Assembly (NCBI GenBank): GCA_023634235.1 | Contig: JAMKCF010000002.1 | Coordinates: 2,505,001 to 2,569,000 of the forward strand | Source of the DNA: Pisaster brevispinus | Taxonomy: Eukaryota; Echinodermata; Asteroidea; Forcipulatida; Asteriidae | Direction: 5' to 3' | Length of the DNA stretch: 64,000 bases | Part shown: positions 8,706 to 20,200 of the stretch, piece after piece | Layout: each line of letters opens with the position of its first letter | Numbering within the stretch: the stretch's first letter is position 1 | Made by a program: the position numbers and the translations under genes | Notes under the pieces: model-generated | Databases searched by the model: none | The model's input: the letters and a program-made list of their open reading frames with translations, nothing else | Told to the model about the DNA's origin: nothing

Positions 8706-9480
8706 TATGGACGCGTATCAATCCCAAATATTCACCCCATTTTTGTCTATTATTCTGGACACGCCCCCAAACATGTGACTCCATTTACTTTAAATCTGTG
8801 GCGAGGCTAAACATGCACCCCATTTGTTTGCCATTCTTCACCCACCCCAACATGCCACCCCTCTGTACCTTTTAAAATTGATTGATCTCGAACTTGCACC
8901 CAGTTTTGCTGTCTGTCATTCAGGACCAACCACAACATGTCACCCTTCTTCACCTCGAATAAAGTATTCAATCCAAACATGCACCCTACTTTTCTGCCAT
9001 ACAGGACCAACCCCCAACATGTTACCCCTTTTACTTCAAATCTGTATCAATCCATGCACCCCACTTGTCTGTAATTTTGGACCTGCCCCCAACATGTTAC
9101 CCCTTCTTCATTTCAAATCTAAATCAATCCCAAACATGCACCCCACATGTTTCAGGACCTGCCCCAAACATGTTACCCCAAATCTGTTCCAAACATGCAC
9201 CACACTTGTCTGCCATTCAGTACCAACCCCCAACCCCAACATATAATACCCCCTCTTTACTTCAAATCTGAATCAATCCCAAACATGCACCGCACTCGTT
9301 GGCCATACAGGACCAGCCCCAACTTGTTACCCTTTCTTCACTTCAAATCTGTTTCAATCCCAGCTCAACCCCAATATGATTACTTCAAATTTGTATTTTA
9401 ATGTACACCACTGTTCTACCAATCTGAATCCACCCAAACATTATCACACCTTCTACAAACTGTACTAAACCCCAACATGT
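8706..9480 (+). repeat. Minisatellite, ~75-80-bp unit (block 2)
   Basis: Continuation of the unit at 8,190: AACATGTTACCCC at about 9,016, 9,092 and 9,167, CCAAACATGCACC-type phrases and CTTCAAATCTGTATCAATCC. It fills the presumed intron between cassettes 1 and 2. Long frames here are by-products of the repeats. Confidence 0.75.
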
Positions 9481-9529
9481 GACATTAAATTTATTCATTC
9501 TTTTGGTCTTTTGAATTTCTGTTTATAGA

Positions 9530-9704
9530 ACACTCAAGATGATGATGGCAAGCCTCTGTTGGAAAGATGTACAATCATGACTGATAACAGCCCATAATAA
9601 GGTACAGCATCACCAAGAATTTACATTGTGAATATGACATCTTCTCACTGCCTCCAGTTACTTCAGATAAGCTTGGCTATTTTTTTCACTTCTAGGATTT
9701 TAAG
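9530..9704 (+). ncRNA. Tandem exon-like cassette, copy 2
   Basis: Same acceptor (TTTCTGTTTATAG) and donor (TTTTAAG|GTATGT). It reads NTQDDDGKPLLERC...TDNSP then stop, with one in-frame 3-bp insertion relative to copy 1. The rest (CTTCTCACTGCCTCCAGTTA) aligns with copy 1. Confidence 0.4.
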
Positions 9705-9929
9705 GTATGTCTGATGTTGTAACGTTCAACCCAAATAGTATGCAGCAACTTGTATGCAAGGGTGTATGGTGACTCTTTGGTTGAGGGTGGCAGAGGGAAT
9801 TTGCCAGAAAGTTTACACAAACAAAAACTTTAAGTACCAATTTCTAATTTCCAGATAAAAAGTACTTTTTTACTTTCTCAGTCCATTTTGTTTCCCCTTC
9901 TTGCTGTACCAAAATGTTCCCCATTGTTT

Positions 9930-10195
9930 TGCCAAAATTTTTGAAGGTAGTTACCCCCCCACCTCTGCCCCCCGGTGGTACTCCTTTACTTGTATGCCAT
10001 TCTGTGATGGACCTTCCTCAAACGTTTTACCCCTTGTACTTCAAATCTGTATCAATTCCAAACACTCACTTGTCTGCTGTTCTTGATTCATCCCCAATAC
10101 TATTACCCCTGTCACTGACGAAACTTTTCTACCAATCTGGATCCACCACCAATCACCAGCACCCTTCTACAAACTGCATTACATTGTAACTCCAA
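9930..10195 (+). repeat. Minisatellite (block 3)
   Basis: More diverged copies of the CCCC/ATGTTACCCC unit between cassettes 2 and 3, including CAAACGTTTTACCCCTTGTA and CTTCAAATCTGTATCAATTC. Confidence 0.6.
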
Positions 10196-10265
10196 ACATG
10201 TGATCTGTTTTCCAGTAGACTAATAATTCATGCATTAATTTCGTCCTTTGAATTTCTGTTTATAG

Positions 10266-10428
10266 AATACTCAAGATGATGACCAGCCTTGGTACGAAAG
10301 ATGCGCCAGCTTGACTGAAGAGAGCCCATGAGATGCAGCTTCATCATGAATTCAAATACGTCATCTTCTCACTGCATCAAGCCACTTCAGTTAAACTTTG
10401 TTATTCATTCAATACTAGGATATTTAGG
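10266..10428 (+). ncRNA. Tandem exon-like cassette, copy 3
   Basis: Acceptor TTTCTGTTTATAG, donor ATTTAG|GTATTT (weaker). Reads NTQDDDQPWYERC...TEESP then stop. Copies 1 and 3 are the most similar pair (TGCAGCTTCATCATGAATTC shared exactly). Confidence 0.4.
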
Positions 10429-13250
10429 TATTTCTTTTGTAGTGAGTTTTATTTATTGTAAAAAGGTCTGTTTACATGGACTCCTTAAAACAATCAGACA
10501 CGAGTCTTTGCTGTTTACAAGTTGGTAAATTACAAAAGTTATGAGTTTAATTCAAAGATTTTTACTGTATAAACAGATCTTTGTTGTCAACAGTCATACA
10601 TGGCTGTTTTTGTAACGTAGCGAGATTTTGTTATTTTTAAAAAATTTGCCTGAATGACGTCGTTTATATTTTGTGATTGCTGTGAATCATTAGGCCAGAT
10701 ACTTCATGGAGCTGTGCGCTCAGGCGTTGCCTTGGTGGCCCATCAAATATTTCTGTATCAATTTGAATTTCCCACGAATTCTTGCGTTTTTCTGAGGAAA
10801 AGCTGCCTTGCCCCAAAACGAAGTATCAAGTCTGAATCACGAGGAATGTGAAATGCCGAAATCGATTGGGCTACAGACTAGCTCATCAAAGCATCACATT
10901 GCTACACCTAGGATTCTTTTTCAAAATATACACAAGAAGATTATGAAATGATTCATATTTGTGCCAACGCAATAGTTTCATACTAAAATGTTATTACTGT
11001 ATAATGTTCCGCATACAATGTAGTGAAAATCTTGCAATCTTGCTGTTCGTATGTAAAGTGAAACATAACTTTTACACAGATCAGCCGAGTTTGAAACATG
11101 TTTAAGATACTTAGTTTTGTCTTTATATGAGGTAAATTTTATATATTTGTATCGTGCATGATGATACTTATGAGCAAAACAGTGTACAAACCAAGCAGGG
11201 TTTATTTTCAAGTTAAACTTTTAGTACTCTATCTTTCCACAGTTTATCTTGAACACTGATTGTGCAAATCTATGAGAACTCCAAAATGCATAGTTTCTTT
11301 ATTTTGTTCATGTTTTTTTCATGGGGCAGCATGCTTCTGAGCAACAGTAATTTAGTTTACTTGTGTTGTCCCTGACCCACATGACTTGTCAATGTTTTTC
11401 CTGTGTTTTCTTTCCTAGTTTTCTTGTTGTGCTCCCCTCCTGCATGCTCCACCCACCCTCGGTCAATCCATTTTGGTCCCTAGTTGTTTTTTCCATTGTT
11501 TTTTATTTTTTTTATTATTATTATAATTATTATTATTATTATTATTATTATTAATTTATTTATTGATATTGTTAATTTTTTTTTGTAAAATTGTTATACG
11601 TTCACTTATTTATTTACTTAAATATTAATTATTTTGTTCACCCTTATTACTGATTATTTTTCTAGGGCCTACTTACTTATTTGTTTGTTTTCTATTGCTT
11701 ACTTTGTTTTGGTCAAATAAATAATAATAATAAAAGCTTAAAAGCTTCCACACAATTTTTGAGTTTACTCAACAATCAATCATAGAGGAAAGCTTTTCCA
11801 TATTTTTAAATTTGAAATTATGAATGTACACTGAAAAATTACTTGACAATAACAGGGTTTTTTTTGTAGTTCCTTTTTGTGATATACTGTAAAATCCAAA
11901 TTCATACTCATCTTTTAATTTATTATAAGTAATTTTTTATAAAAAGTAAGTCAATGATACAACATGATGAAATAACACTAATACACAATATTTTTCTTAT
12001 GGTTCAAAGAATTTCAATTTATGGCATCACCCAGCCAGAGTGTCCTATACAAAAATAATGCATTTTATAAAATTCATATATTGTCCAATTAATTATGTTA
12101 ATGATGTTCTGAGTATTCATATAGTGTTATTAAAATATCACAAGATTAATATTTCATATAATTATCATGGTTTTACGAATATATACAAGTAATTTCGTTT
12201 CTAAAGATTCAATTTTGTCAGAATAAAATTGTTAATGTTATAATGTTTTTCAAAACTATTGCTGTGTTAACCTTTTGGCACTAAAAGGCACCCCTTAAAT
12301 TTATGCAATTATTAATAATAATAATAGTCATAATAATACAGCATTTGTAAGGCGCTTTTTCCTGTAGACCATTCAAAGGTGCTGGCCTATTAAAAATTAA
12401 GTTTAAGTTTAGGCCAATGAAACATTTCAAAGTAAACAGTCACCAGAAAGGATATAAATTGCTAAACTTACTTGTTTTTCTCTCCTCCAAAAATCCCAGA
12501 ATTTCCCAAAGCATTATGTACTTGATGTTAAAAAAGAATCAGCGTTGATAATGAAAATAGGAGATGGAGACACTATAAAAGCAAACTCATTATAATAAGT
12601 CTATCTGAAACAGACAAACTAAAATGGACAAAAGGTACTTAGTTTAAATACAATTTCTAGAAAAACTGAGTTAAGTTCCGGGATATCTCAAAAGTTGTGA
12701 AAAGATAATTTTATAAAATCTGGTTCGTTTTAAAAAGCAATCTCTGGAAGCATTACAGGGACTTTAAGAAAATCATATGACTTATATCTCACAATAATAA
12801 ATTAGCATAAGTCATAATTTTGAATTGTGCCAATTAAGTCCTATTTATGAGATATACAAGTATATGGAAGTCTTATAAATTAAGACTTTTACTAAGTCAA
12901 AATTATGAGACAATAGTCATAATTATAACTTTCACTTTCTCTCTCTCGGTGTCCCTTTAACGCTTCTATACCAACCACACTTTCACAAAATATAACTGAT
13001 AATTTAGTTTGTAAATAATTTCAACAATGAAAATAGTTCCAGCTAAATCACAAAGTGCATTTCAGTCCAAATGATGAAAGTTGACCCCTTTTTCAGATAC
13101 AATGTTTATAAAAAAGGTAAAGATAATAATCATAGGAAAATAATATCTACAAAATTATAGAAGAATTGCTTTCCCAAACCAAATTCAAGTTCATTTACGT
13201 GGATAGCATTGGCAGATTCAAACGGGATTGGAAATTGCTCTTGACACCAG
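10429..13250. other. AT-rich intergenic sequence
   Basis: No gene recognised. It holds an (ATT)n microsatellite at 11,513-11,553, a low-complexity T/A region to 11,740 and a TAATAATAATAATAG stretch near 12,310. A moderately conserved-looking block at 10,660-10,850 (GGCGTTGCCTTGGTGGCCCA) may be a dispersed repeat. Otherwise nothing could be supported. Confidence 0.45.
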
Positions 13251-13251
13251 C

Positions 13252-13346
13252 ATGCTGGGTGGTCTAGTGGTATGACAATACTCTAAACTGCAGGTGTCAT
13301 TGGTTCAAGTCCAATCAGAGCAGACTGTGGATTCTGTTTGCCATCA
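13252..13346 (+). repeat. tRNA-like SINE head
   Basis: GGTGGTCTAGTGGTATGACA (A-box-like) and GGTTCAAGTCCAATC (B-box-like) in pol III spacing, running directly into the MITE at 13,347. The centre does not fold as a standard tRNA, so it is called a tRNA-derived repeat. Confidence 0.5.
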
Positions 13347-13522
13347 GGGCCCAATTTCATCAAGCTGTTAAGCAGAAAATCCTGCTTAGCAAATGTCTTT
13401 ACTTAGTAAGAAATGAGCGGGGTACCAGTGGCGACAATGTTAACTTTATGGAATGTTGGATGGTAACCTGTTTCTGCTAAGCAAGATTTTCCTGCGCTTA
13501 GCAAGTTTTTGAAATTGGGCCC
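13347..13522. mobile_element. MITE, GGGCCCAATTTCAT family (copy 1)
   Basis: Termini GGGCCCAATTTCATCAAGCT and AAATTGGGCCC are inverted. The interior repeats AAGCAGAAAATCCTGCTTAG and TTTCTGCTAAGCAAGATTTT, which also pair. It lies about 400 bp beyond the TMEM44-like stop codon. At least seven relatives occur in the window. Confidence 0.85.
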
Positions 13523-13676
13523 AGGATCCAGAAAGCACCAAGTATACAGAGCTTATCACACATGGGTGTAAAAATAAAGCCAAAATCATTCTTATCTTAA
13601 AAAAAAAACAAGAAACAGGGTTGAGAGTTGATGTCAGTGAAAACTCCTGAAAATGGCTTGCGATCCTAGGTCCCCA

Positions 13677-13682
13677 TTTATT
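13677..13682 (-). terminator. Candidate poly(A) signal of the TMEM44-like gene
   Basis: AATAAA on the minus strand about 250 bases after the stop codon at 13,929. The position fits a short 3' UTR. Cleavage site not determined. Confidence 0.45.
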
Positions 13683-13928
13683 TCAAACACTGAACTTCTC
13701 AGATGTTACAATTCAGGATATTTACAGACTCTGTGTGTCACTAGAAATACAAAACTACCGGTTCAGACACAATGTGGATTATGTCTCTCTTACTCCGGTG
13801 ATTGCTTCACTTCTTTCAAGAAAACTTTTTAATGCTCAAGGAGATTTTTTTGAGGAAATCACGAAATCAGGAAAAAACCTGAGAAAGCAAACTCCTGATG
13901 GACTTTTAAAAATGAATCTTGAAACATT

Positions 13929-14222
13929 TTATCCTTCAAACCAATCATCCGTTCTGTTGGTCGCCATTGCATCTTCAATGGCAATTTCTTCAAACTCCAG
14001 TGACCCTATGGAAGTGTCCGACCCTTGACTTCCAACTTCATCACCCTCTGCGTCAATCCCTTCTCTACGTCGAAGCTCTGCCTCTACCTCTCTAAGGATG
14101 ACTTCTTCATCCCATTCTACATCATCCTCCCCTTCTTCCTCCTCCTCTTCTTCTTCTTCTTCTTCTTCTTCTTCCTCTTCATCGTCATCTTTGTAAGTCT
14201 TTGTCATGTCAGATAAATCCCA
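13929..14222 (-). CDS. TMEM44: TMEM44-like exon 10: acidic tail and stop
   Basis: Acceptor TTATATCAG|TGG joins in phase 0 to the previous exon. Encodes 97 residues: WDLSDMTKTYKDDD, a Glu run encoded by a GAA/GAG microsatellite (plus-strand CTT/CTC run 14,130-14,180), then VEWDEEVILREVEAELRRR and a Ser/Asp-rich end at DDWFEG. The repeat-encoded Glu run is likely length-variable. Confidence 0.75.
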   Translation of the reverse strand, partial: WDLSDMTKTYKDDDEEEEEEEEEEEEEEEEGEDDVEWDEEVILREVEAELRRREGIDAEGDEVGSQGSDTSIGSLEFEEIAIEDAMATNRTDDWFEG

Positions 14223-17200
14223 CTGATATAAGAAAGTATATCATTTCATCAATTAAAGTTGTTTATGAAATTAATAATAAATAAAAGTCATTAACCAAAA
14301 TAAATAATCATAATATAGCGCTCATGTCCGTCACTCAGTGACGCTCAAGGTGCTTCAACATTCAGTGTTTTTCCTGCAAGGCATGTGGGGCTACGCTTCT
14401 GAAGTACGAGATCAACTCCTTTACATAGCACCTGTAATGGTTTACAAGGTGCTGTAGTGCAATATGCAGCCAATCAAACCAGGAACACCGGGGCGAACCT
14501 CTTCTCTTATCGATAAGTGCACTGGGTTCTTTTACATGCATTACACAACACACAGGACCTACGGCTTTACGTCCCACCCGAAGGTCGCAGCAATAATGGT
14601 TAAGTGTCTTGCTTAAGGACCCAAGTGTCATGATCGGTTTAGCCATGGCCAGGACTATGAATTGAAAAGCATAAACAAAAATTCATTTGAAAAACACATT
14701 TACAAAACAAAACGTGTTTTAAAGGACCTCAAAAGTACAACAAAAGTATTCACCGCTATCAGTTTTTATGAGTTGAAATTATTATGTCATTTAAAAAAAA
14801 ATTGTTTGGGGGGGAGAGAGAAATTTTCAATTATGAATATTTAATTTCACTTACGTTGCTTAATTGGAACATGGCCATAGTCTTTTTGGATAATTTTGAA
14901 ATAAGAATTGAAGTTTCTGGACCACGCCATGTTACTCACCTCTAACTCGTCACCAAAATTCTCCACAGTGGGTTTGGGTTGAGCTTTCTGTCTACGTCCC
15001 CCTCTTGGGTGATCAGGTGGAGGGGGTATAGCCTGAAGAGGTGACCTTTGACCTTCATCCTCTCCAGAGTACTGTCTTGCAAATTGGTCTTGCCTGTCGG
15101 TGTTTGGATCATTCATGTCCACCTTTGTGCTTCGGAGTCTCTTTAAGGGAGAATCAGGATTTCAAACGAAGTTGAGTGAAAAGCCTTGTAAATGAATTGA
15201 AAGAAGTCAAGGCAGCAACTTTTGATCAACCTGTAAAAAAACTGGCTTGAGATGAGTGAAATGAATCGACACCAAAGCACTTTTTCAGATCGCGCAAATT
15301 TCCCAGAAAGACTAGGAAAACTTTGGCTCCTCTTTTCACACTTTTTGTCTAATTTCATTTATTAATTTCACAGGTAAAAACAGCAGAAAACTTTGCAAAA
15401 ATTTCAAAAAAGGCAGATATTAAAATGTGAAAGAACAGATATGTTATACATTCCTTAGAAAGTACAATGGCACACCTAAAGGACAACAAAGTAAACTTAA
15501 TTACTGTCTAGTTTTTTTCAAACACCATCACACACCCCCCTAAAAAAAAAACCCAAAACATACAAACAAACAATCCAAATGCTACACCAAACAGAGGAAC
15601 AAAAAAAAACCTCAACAATAACAATCGGACTATCGCATTGTTTGTAAACCACCAAAATAAATCTAGGAGTTAAAAAGAAAAATGCCAGTTAAAAGAGAGA
15701 AACAAGTTCTCTGCAACTGCTTTTTAGTTTCTGTCTTGGGAACCCCGGAACCTGGTGCCAGAAGAAGCAATTTTGGGGTAAAGGAGTGAAGGCTCACTGG
15801 GTCTTGGAGAAGGTTGAGCTTCTACATACCTCGTCTTCACTCTGGTGTTCATCTTCTTCATCCTCATGGATGGCAGCGAGGCGTGGTTCCTCCCTGGATG
15901 CCCAGACATCTTCCTCATCATCTAAGCCATCTTCCCTCCCGTCTTCATACTCGGCTACTCTCCGGTCTCGGTCTTGCTCCCAGCGAGCCGCCATCTTTTG
16001 CCTCTTAATCTGTCTTTGCTGACGAGCTATGAGGTATAGTATCTATTGGAATGCCTCATTAAGGATTTATCTTTTTTTTGGCTGTCACCCCCCATTAGAT
16101 TAATAAGGGTCAAACTCCCCATTTGTAAAGATGATAAACAAACAAACTGGTTTTAAACCAGAGAAGGTAAACAATCTTTGACTGGATAGAGTCAAAAGCT
16201 TTTTTCAAGCTGAAACAATAAACTGTATGAAGCATAATATATGTAGCTAGAATCAAACCAGATAAAGTATTTAAATGGGAATTCCTTCTTCTTCAACTAG
16301 GGAGTCAGACTGGAGTCGAATTTCTCGATAGAAATCAAACAAAGTAGGACGCTAAGGAAAGGAAAGACAACATGAACAGACTTGAGTTCTCCAAAGGGGC
16401 CCTCTGTTGGCTGATGAATTGTGAAAAAGAATTGTTTCTGATTTGTAAGGATACAATAAGATCAAACACCATGCCTATCCCACTGCAAAGATAAATGAAA
16501 CAAGGAAAACTGAAGTGGTTTGACGATAACAGAGAATAAACACAAACTTGCTTTCAGCAATATAAACCCTTGCAGTGCCATGAATCTCCGCTGATGCCAC
16601 AATCTGTCACTTTGTGTACAAAACTAATATATTCTTGCTGTCATTCTTGTTAAACATGTTTATACAATATTAGTAAAGGCCTACAATGTCATGAAATTGA
16701 CAGAAATCTTGCGTGTGACGCGTGCTGATTCCATTTTCATGAAGTGGCACACACATTATGTTATAATACATTGAATGCCCACCCTCCCCCTCCCAATTAA
16801 TGTCTGTGCCCCCACCCTCGCCCAATTGATGTTCCTCCATCCTATGTTCTTCTGAAGCATTCACCATGAAAATTTAATCTCTGCAGTCATAGGATGGAGG
16901 GACATTAATTGGGGAAGGGGGGGGGGGAGGGCATGGACATCAATTGGGAGGGGTGGGGTGAATATGCCCCCCCCACCCCCACTGATAGTTCTTCTGAAGC
17001 AGTCACCGTGAAAGTTTTAACTGTTTAAACAAAAAAACATTTGAAAACAGAAGAGACTGAAAAGAATTCCTACCAAATGAGTAACCACGGTAATGCGTTT
17101 ATCAAGAAGGCAAGGTTCTGGCTGAACATGATGATGGAAAGTATGTAGCAAATGTTGGCCAAAATAGCGAAACTGTTGACGTGAAAATGACGAAGCAGGT

Positions 17201-20200
17201 ATTCACATTGAAGACGCTGAAAGAAAATGAACACAATAAACCATCGATTGTTATTAACCTTTCTCTTTCACTATTTTGGTGTACAAATAAAAATTGAGTA
17301 CTCTATAAAACGGTATGTGAACCTGTGACCTCCGGATTAACGCATCGGTGCTCTACAACTGAGCTACCTAGCCCTTATGGTGGCGGTCTCACTATTTTGT
17401 CAGTATCTTTGTTCGGGGGTGCCAGTCAGAAGCCGTTCAACCTGTAACTTCCGTATAGCCTGGGATCACACCCAAATTTACGATACAACCTGGGAAGCAG
17501 CAGCCACGGGATCACCTTAAGGGGATGCGACTTTTTGTTTCAAATATCAAGTTATAAACCACAAGTGAACTGACTGGGTAAATTTATATCAATTCCTTAG
17601 TGAACAAAGGAAAATAAAGATCGACAAGAACTGGATCTGAACCTGCGACCTCCACATTAACGTAATGTCAGGCCATCATCAATTTTACCATTATTTAAAA
17701 AAAAAGAGACAACAGAACAGTCAGAACTTTGGTGTAAAATTCATCACGACACTGAATGAGTTTATCAATTTATTATTATTATTTTATTTCTCTCCACAAG
17801 TTCGAAAAAAAATTACACAAAAAAGAGATATGGAGAATAGGCTAGACTGAGGAGGAAAATGTAAATTTTTCCTATAACCTGAGAAGTCGGCCACAATTTC
17901 TAACAAGGAGTACTTTCTTTCCAAGAACTACCCGATACTTACCCCATCTTTTATAAGTGGTACTTTAGCAAGTGAGTAGATCAAAACTGCAAAAATACCA
18001 AGAGTGAAACCAAAGTTGTCCAGGGCTGACTAAAGTAAAAACATAAACAAAGGAAAAAAGGCAACTTAGAATGAACCAACTCTGCAGACTTATTCAATTA
18101 GTTTTTTAAAAGAAAAATTGCCCAACACATGGTCAAAGTGCGACTGGAGAAGTGGGCTACAAGGAAAATAAATGTAAAAGGGAGAGATGATATTTGTTGA
18201 CATCCCTTTAGAGGCAGAGTACAGGATTCGTCGTTATCAGAAACATAATTGATTAGTTTGAATCTGAAGGCTCACTGATGGTGCAGGGCTGGATTTCGTG
18301 AAGCACTAAGATTCATCTCAAGATGAGTTGTTGGTAGCCATAGTGATTTGTATTGTGACATCACACTTTGCTTAGATCAAATCTCAGCTTTTTCGTGAAA
18401 TCCATCAGTCTATATATACCTATTCTTAGTGGCATAACTGTACATTTTCATTGGAGGGGGGGGGGCAAACAGGGGTTAAGACATAATTTGGGAAGGGGGC
18501 TATTTAATGTATCAAACCATTCATTTGTGCATTCTTTTTTAAGCTCACTTGGGGTGGCAAGAGATGGGGGGGGGGGGAGAGGATTCGGAGCAGGGCCACC
18601 TCACACCCTCTGGCTACGCAACTACCAATTCTCCATAGAAATATTTCTGCTTGGCAAATTTTACTTAGCAAGAAATGAGCGGGGGGGACCAGTGGCAACA
18701 AAGTAAATTTTATGGAATGTTGGCTGTAGCCTGTTTCTGCTAAGCAAGATTTTTCTGTGCTTAGCAAGTTTTTGTGCTTACGGCCTTTATGAAATTGGGC
18801 CCTGTTGAGAAAATAGCTCTGATGACCCCAGATTAGCTATTGATTATTTCAATTGCCACGACCGACTTATAGTGGTGATATGTATTGTGCAAAAAAATCT
18901 CTGTAAGAGCATACATCACTTTCAATTCAGCTCATTAAAATGTGATCACCAAATTTTAATGAGATTCTCATAGTGTTTATTGAAAGTTAAAGCAGAGCTG
19001 CCAACATTTGCATCTCTCAATCAGGGAGATATTTAGAACTGCATTCAACATAAAAAGGGACAAAGTTTCCATAATCAGGGACTTGTCAAATCTGTTCATC
19101 AGAACATGGAAATATTGGTTTATTTTCAGGGGGAATTTCTGCAGGGAGAGTTGCCAGCTCTGCTAAAAGATGGAAATGTCCACTTCCAAGCTCCAAGGAT
19201 GTAACTTCAAGCCAGATTTTTTGTGTCTTCCTGCGACCAATGTAAGAAGAACCAAAAAGGATTAATTTTAATTTTAAATTTGTATCTGTAATTGTTTCAA
19301 ATCAATTCAGCAAACCGTTTTACCTCTGACACCATCAACAGATTTCTTCCTGTGCCAAATGTTTGAGCTTTTCTTTGTTGCCATGGAGATGATGCAAGTG
19401 GGAGATACACCATCGCTGGTAGCCATGCCATTAATATACACATAATGCGGGTACGGTTGCCATTCTGCTTGCCTTTTGGTTTGTCCGGACTGTTCCATTC
19501 CCCTGTAGGGTTGTATATTGCTAGTAGCAGGTGAACACGATAGCTTACATTAAAACTTTTTACACTACAAACAAATTTTACAACTTTGCCTATACATTTA
19601 AGGCGGAAATACTTCAGAACCTATGCTTATACTTTTTTTACGTAAACAAAAACCATAACAGAAATACATCGAGTACGTACAAAATAAATTGGAATTAAAG
19701 GACTGCTTTGGTATTTTAAGTTGCCACTGGCAGCAGCTACTTTTTTGTAAATAGTTTTGGCTGGTGTGCAAGTACTACTCTGCAGCAGCAGTCATTGCTA
19801 TGTAAGTACAAAGGCATTGCTAGGGTCTGCTTCTTTTGTTCTGCGGGCGTAGTCCCTCAGAAATGTCTTGAGAATGTCACTGGTGTGCGTGAGTGAACAG
19901 AGTGGTAGCATGGGGTTTCAAGTGGAGAAAGTGCAAGTGTGTTCAGAGTGCCGGTTTTGAAGTTGGGCGTGTGAGGTGTGGGAAGTTTGATAAATGTAGC
20001 CAGATGTCTCTCATGCATGCCGCGGCACAGATATTTTGGATCTGGTGAGGCACAGAGGAGAGCTGAGCTTAGCAAATCATAAGTTCTTTTCATTACTTTT
20101 AATGGAGAAAACCCTTTGAATTTATGTAGTCTTTTAAAACAAAATATAGGGCACTTAGTCAAAAGAATTTTTGAGTTTAAAAGAATTGTTGATCTAAAAA

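Noticed and set aside
8824..9401. Overlapping plus-strand frames of 68-140 codons rich in Pro/His/Cys
   Set aside because: They translate the CATGTTACCCC minisatellite in three frames; frame openness reflects composition.
14025..14216. Plus-strand frame with a poly-Phe/Leu stretch resembling a membrane segment
   Set aside because: It is the antisense shadow of the poly-Glu tract in the last TMEM44-like exon.
13929..16026. Possibility that the acidic exons form a separate gene after a TMEM44-like stop near 16,300
   Set aside because: Phase is continuous through the micro-exon and vertebrate TMEM44 also has a long charged tail; kept as one gene, with the alternative noted as a finding.
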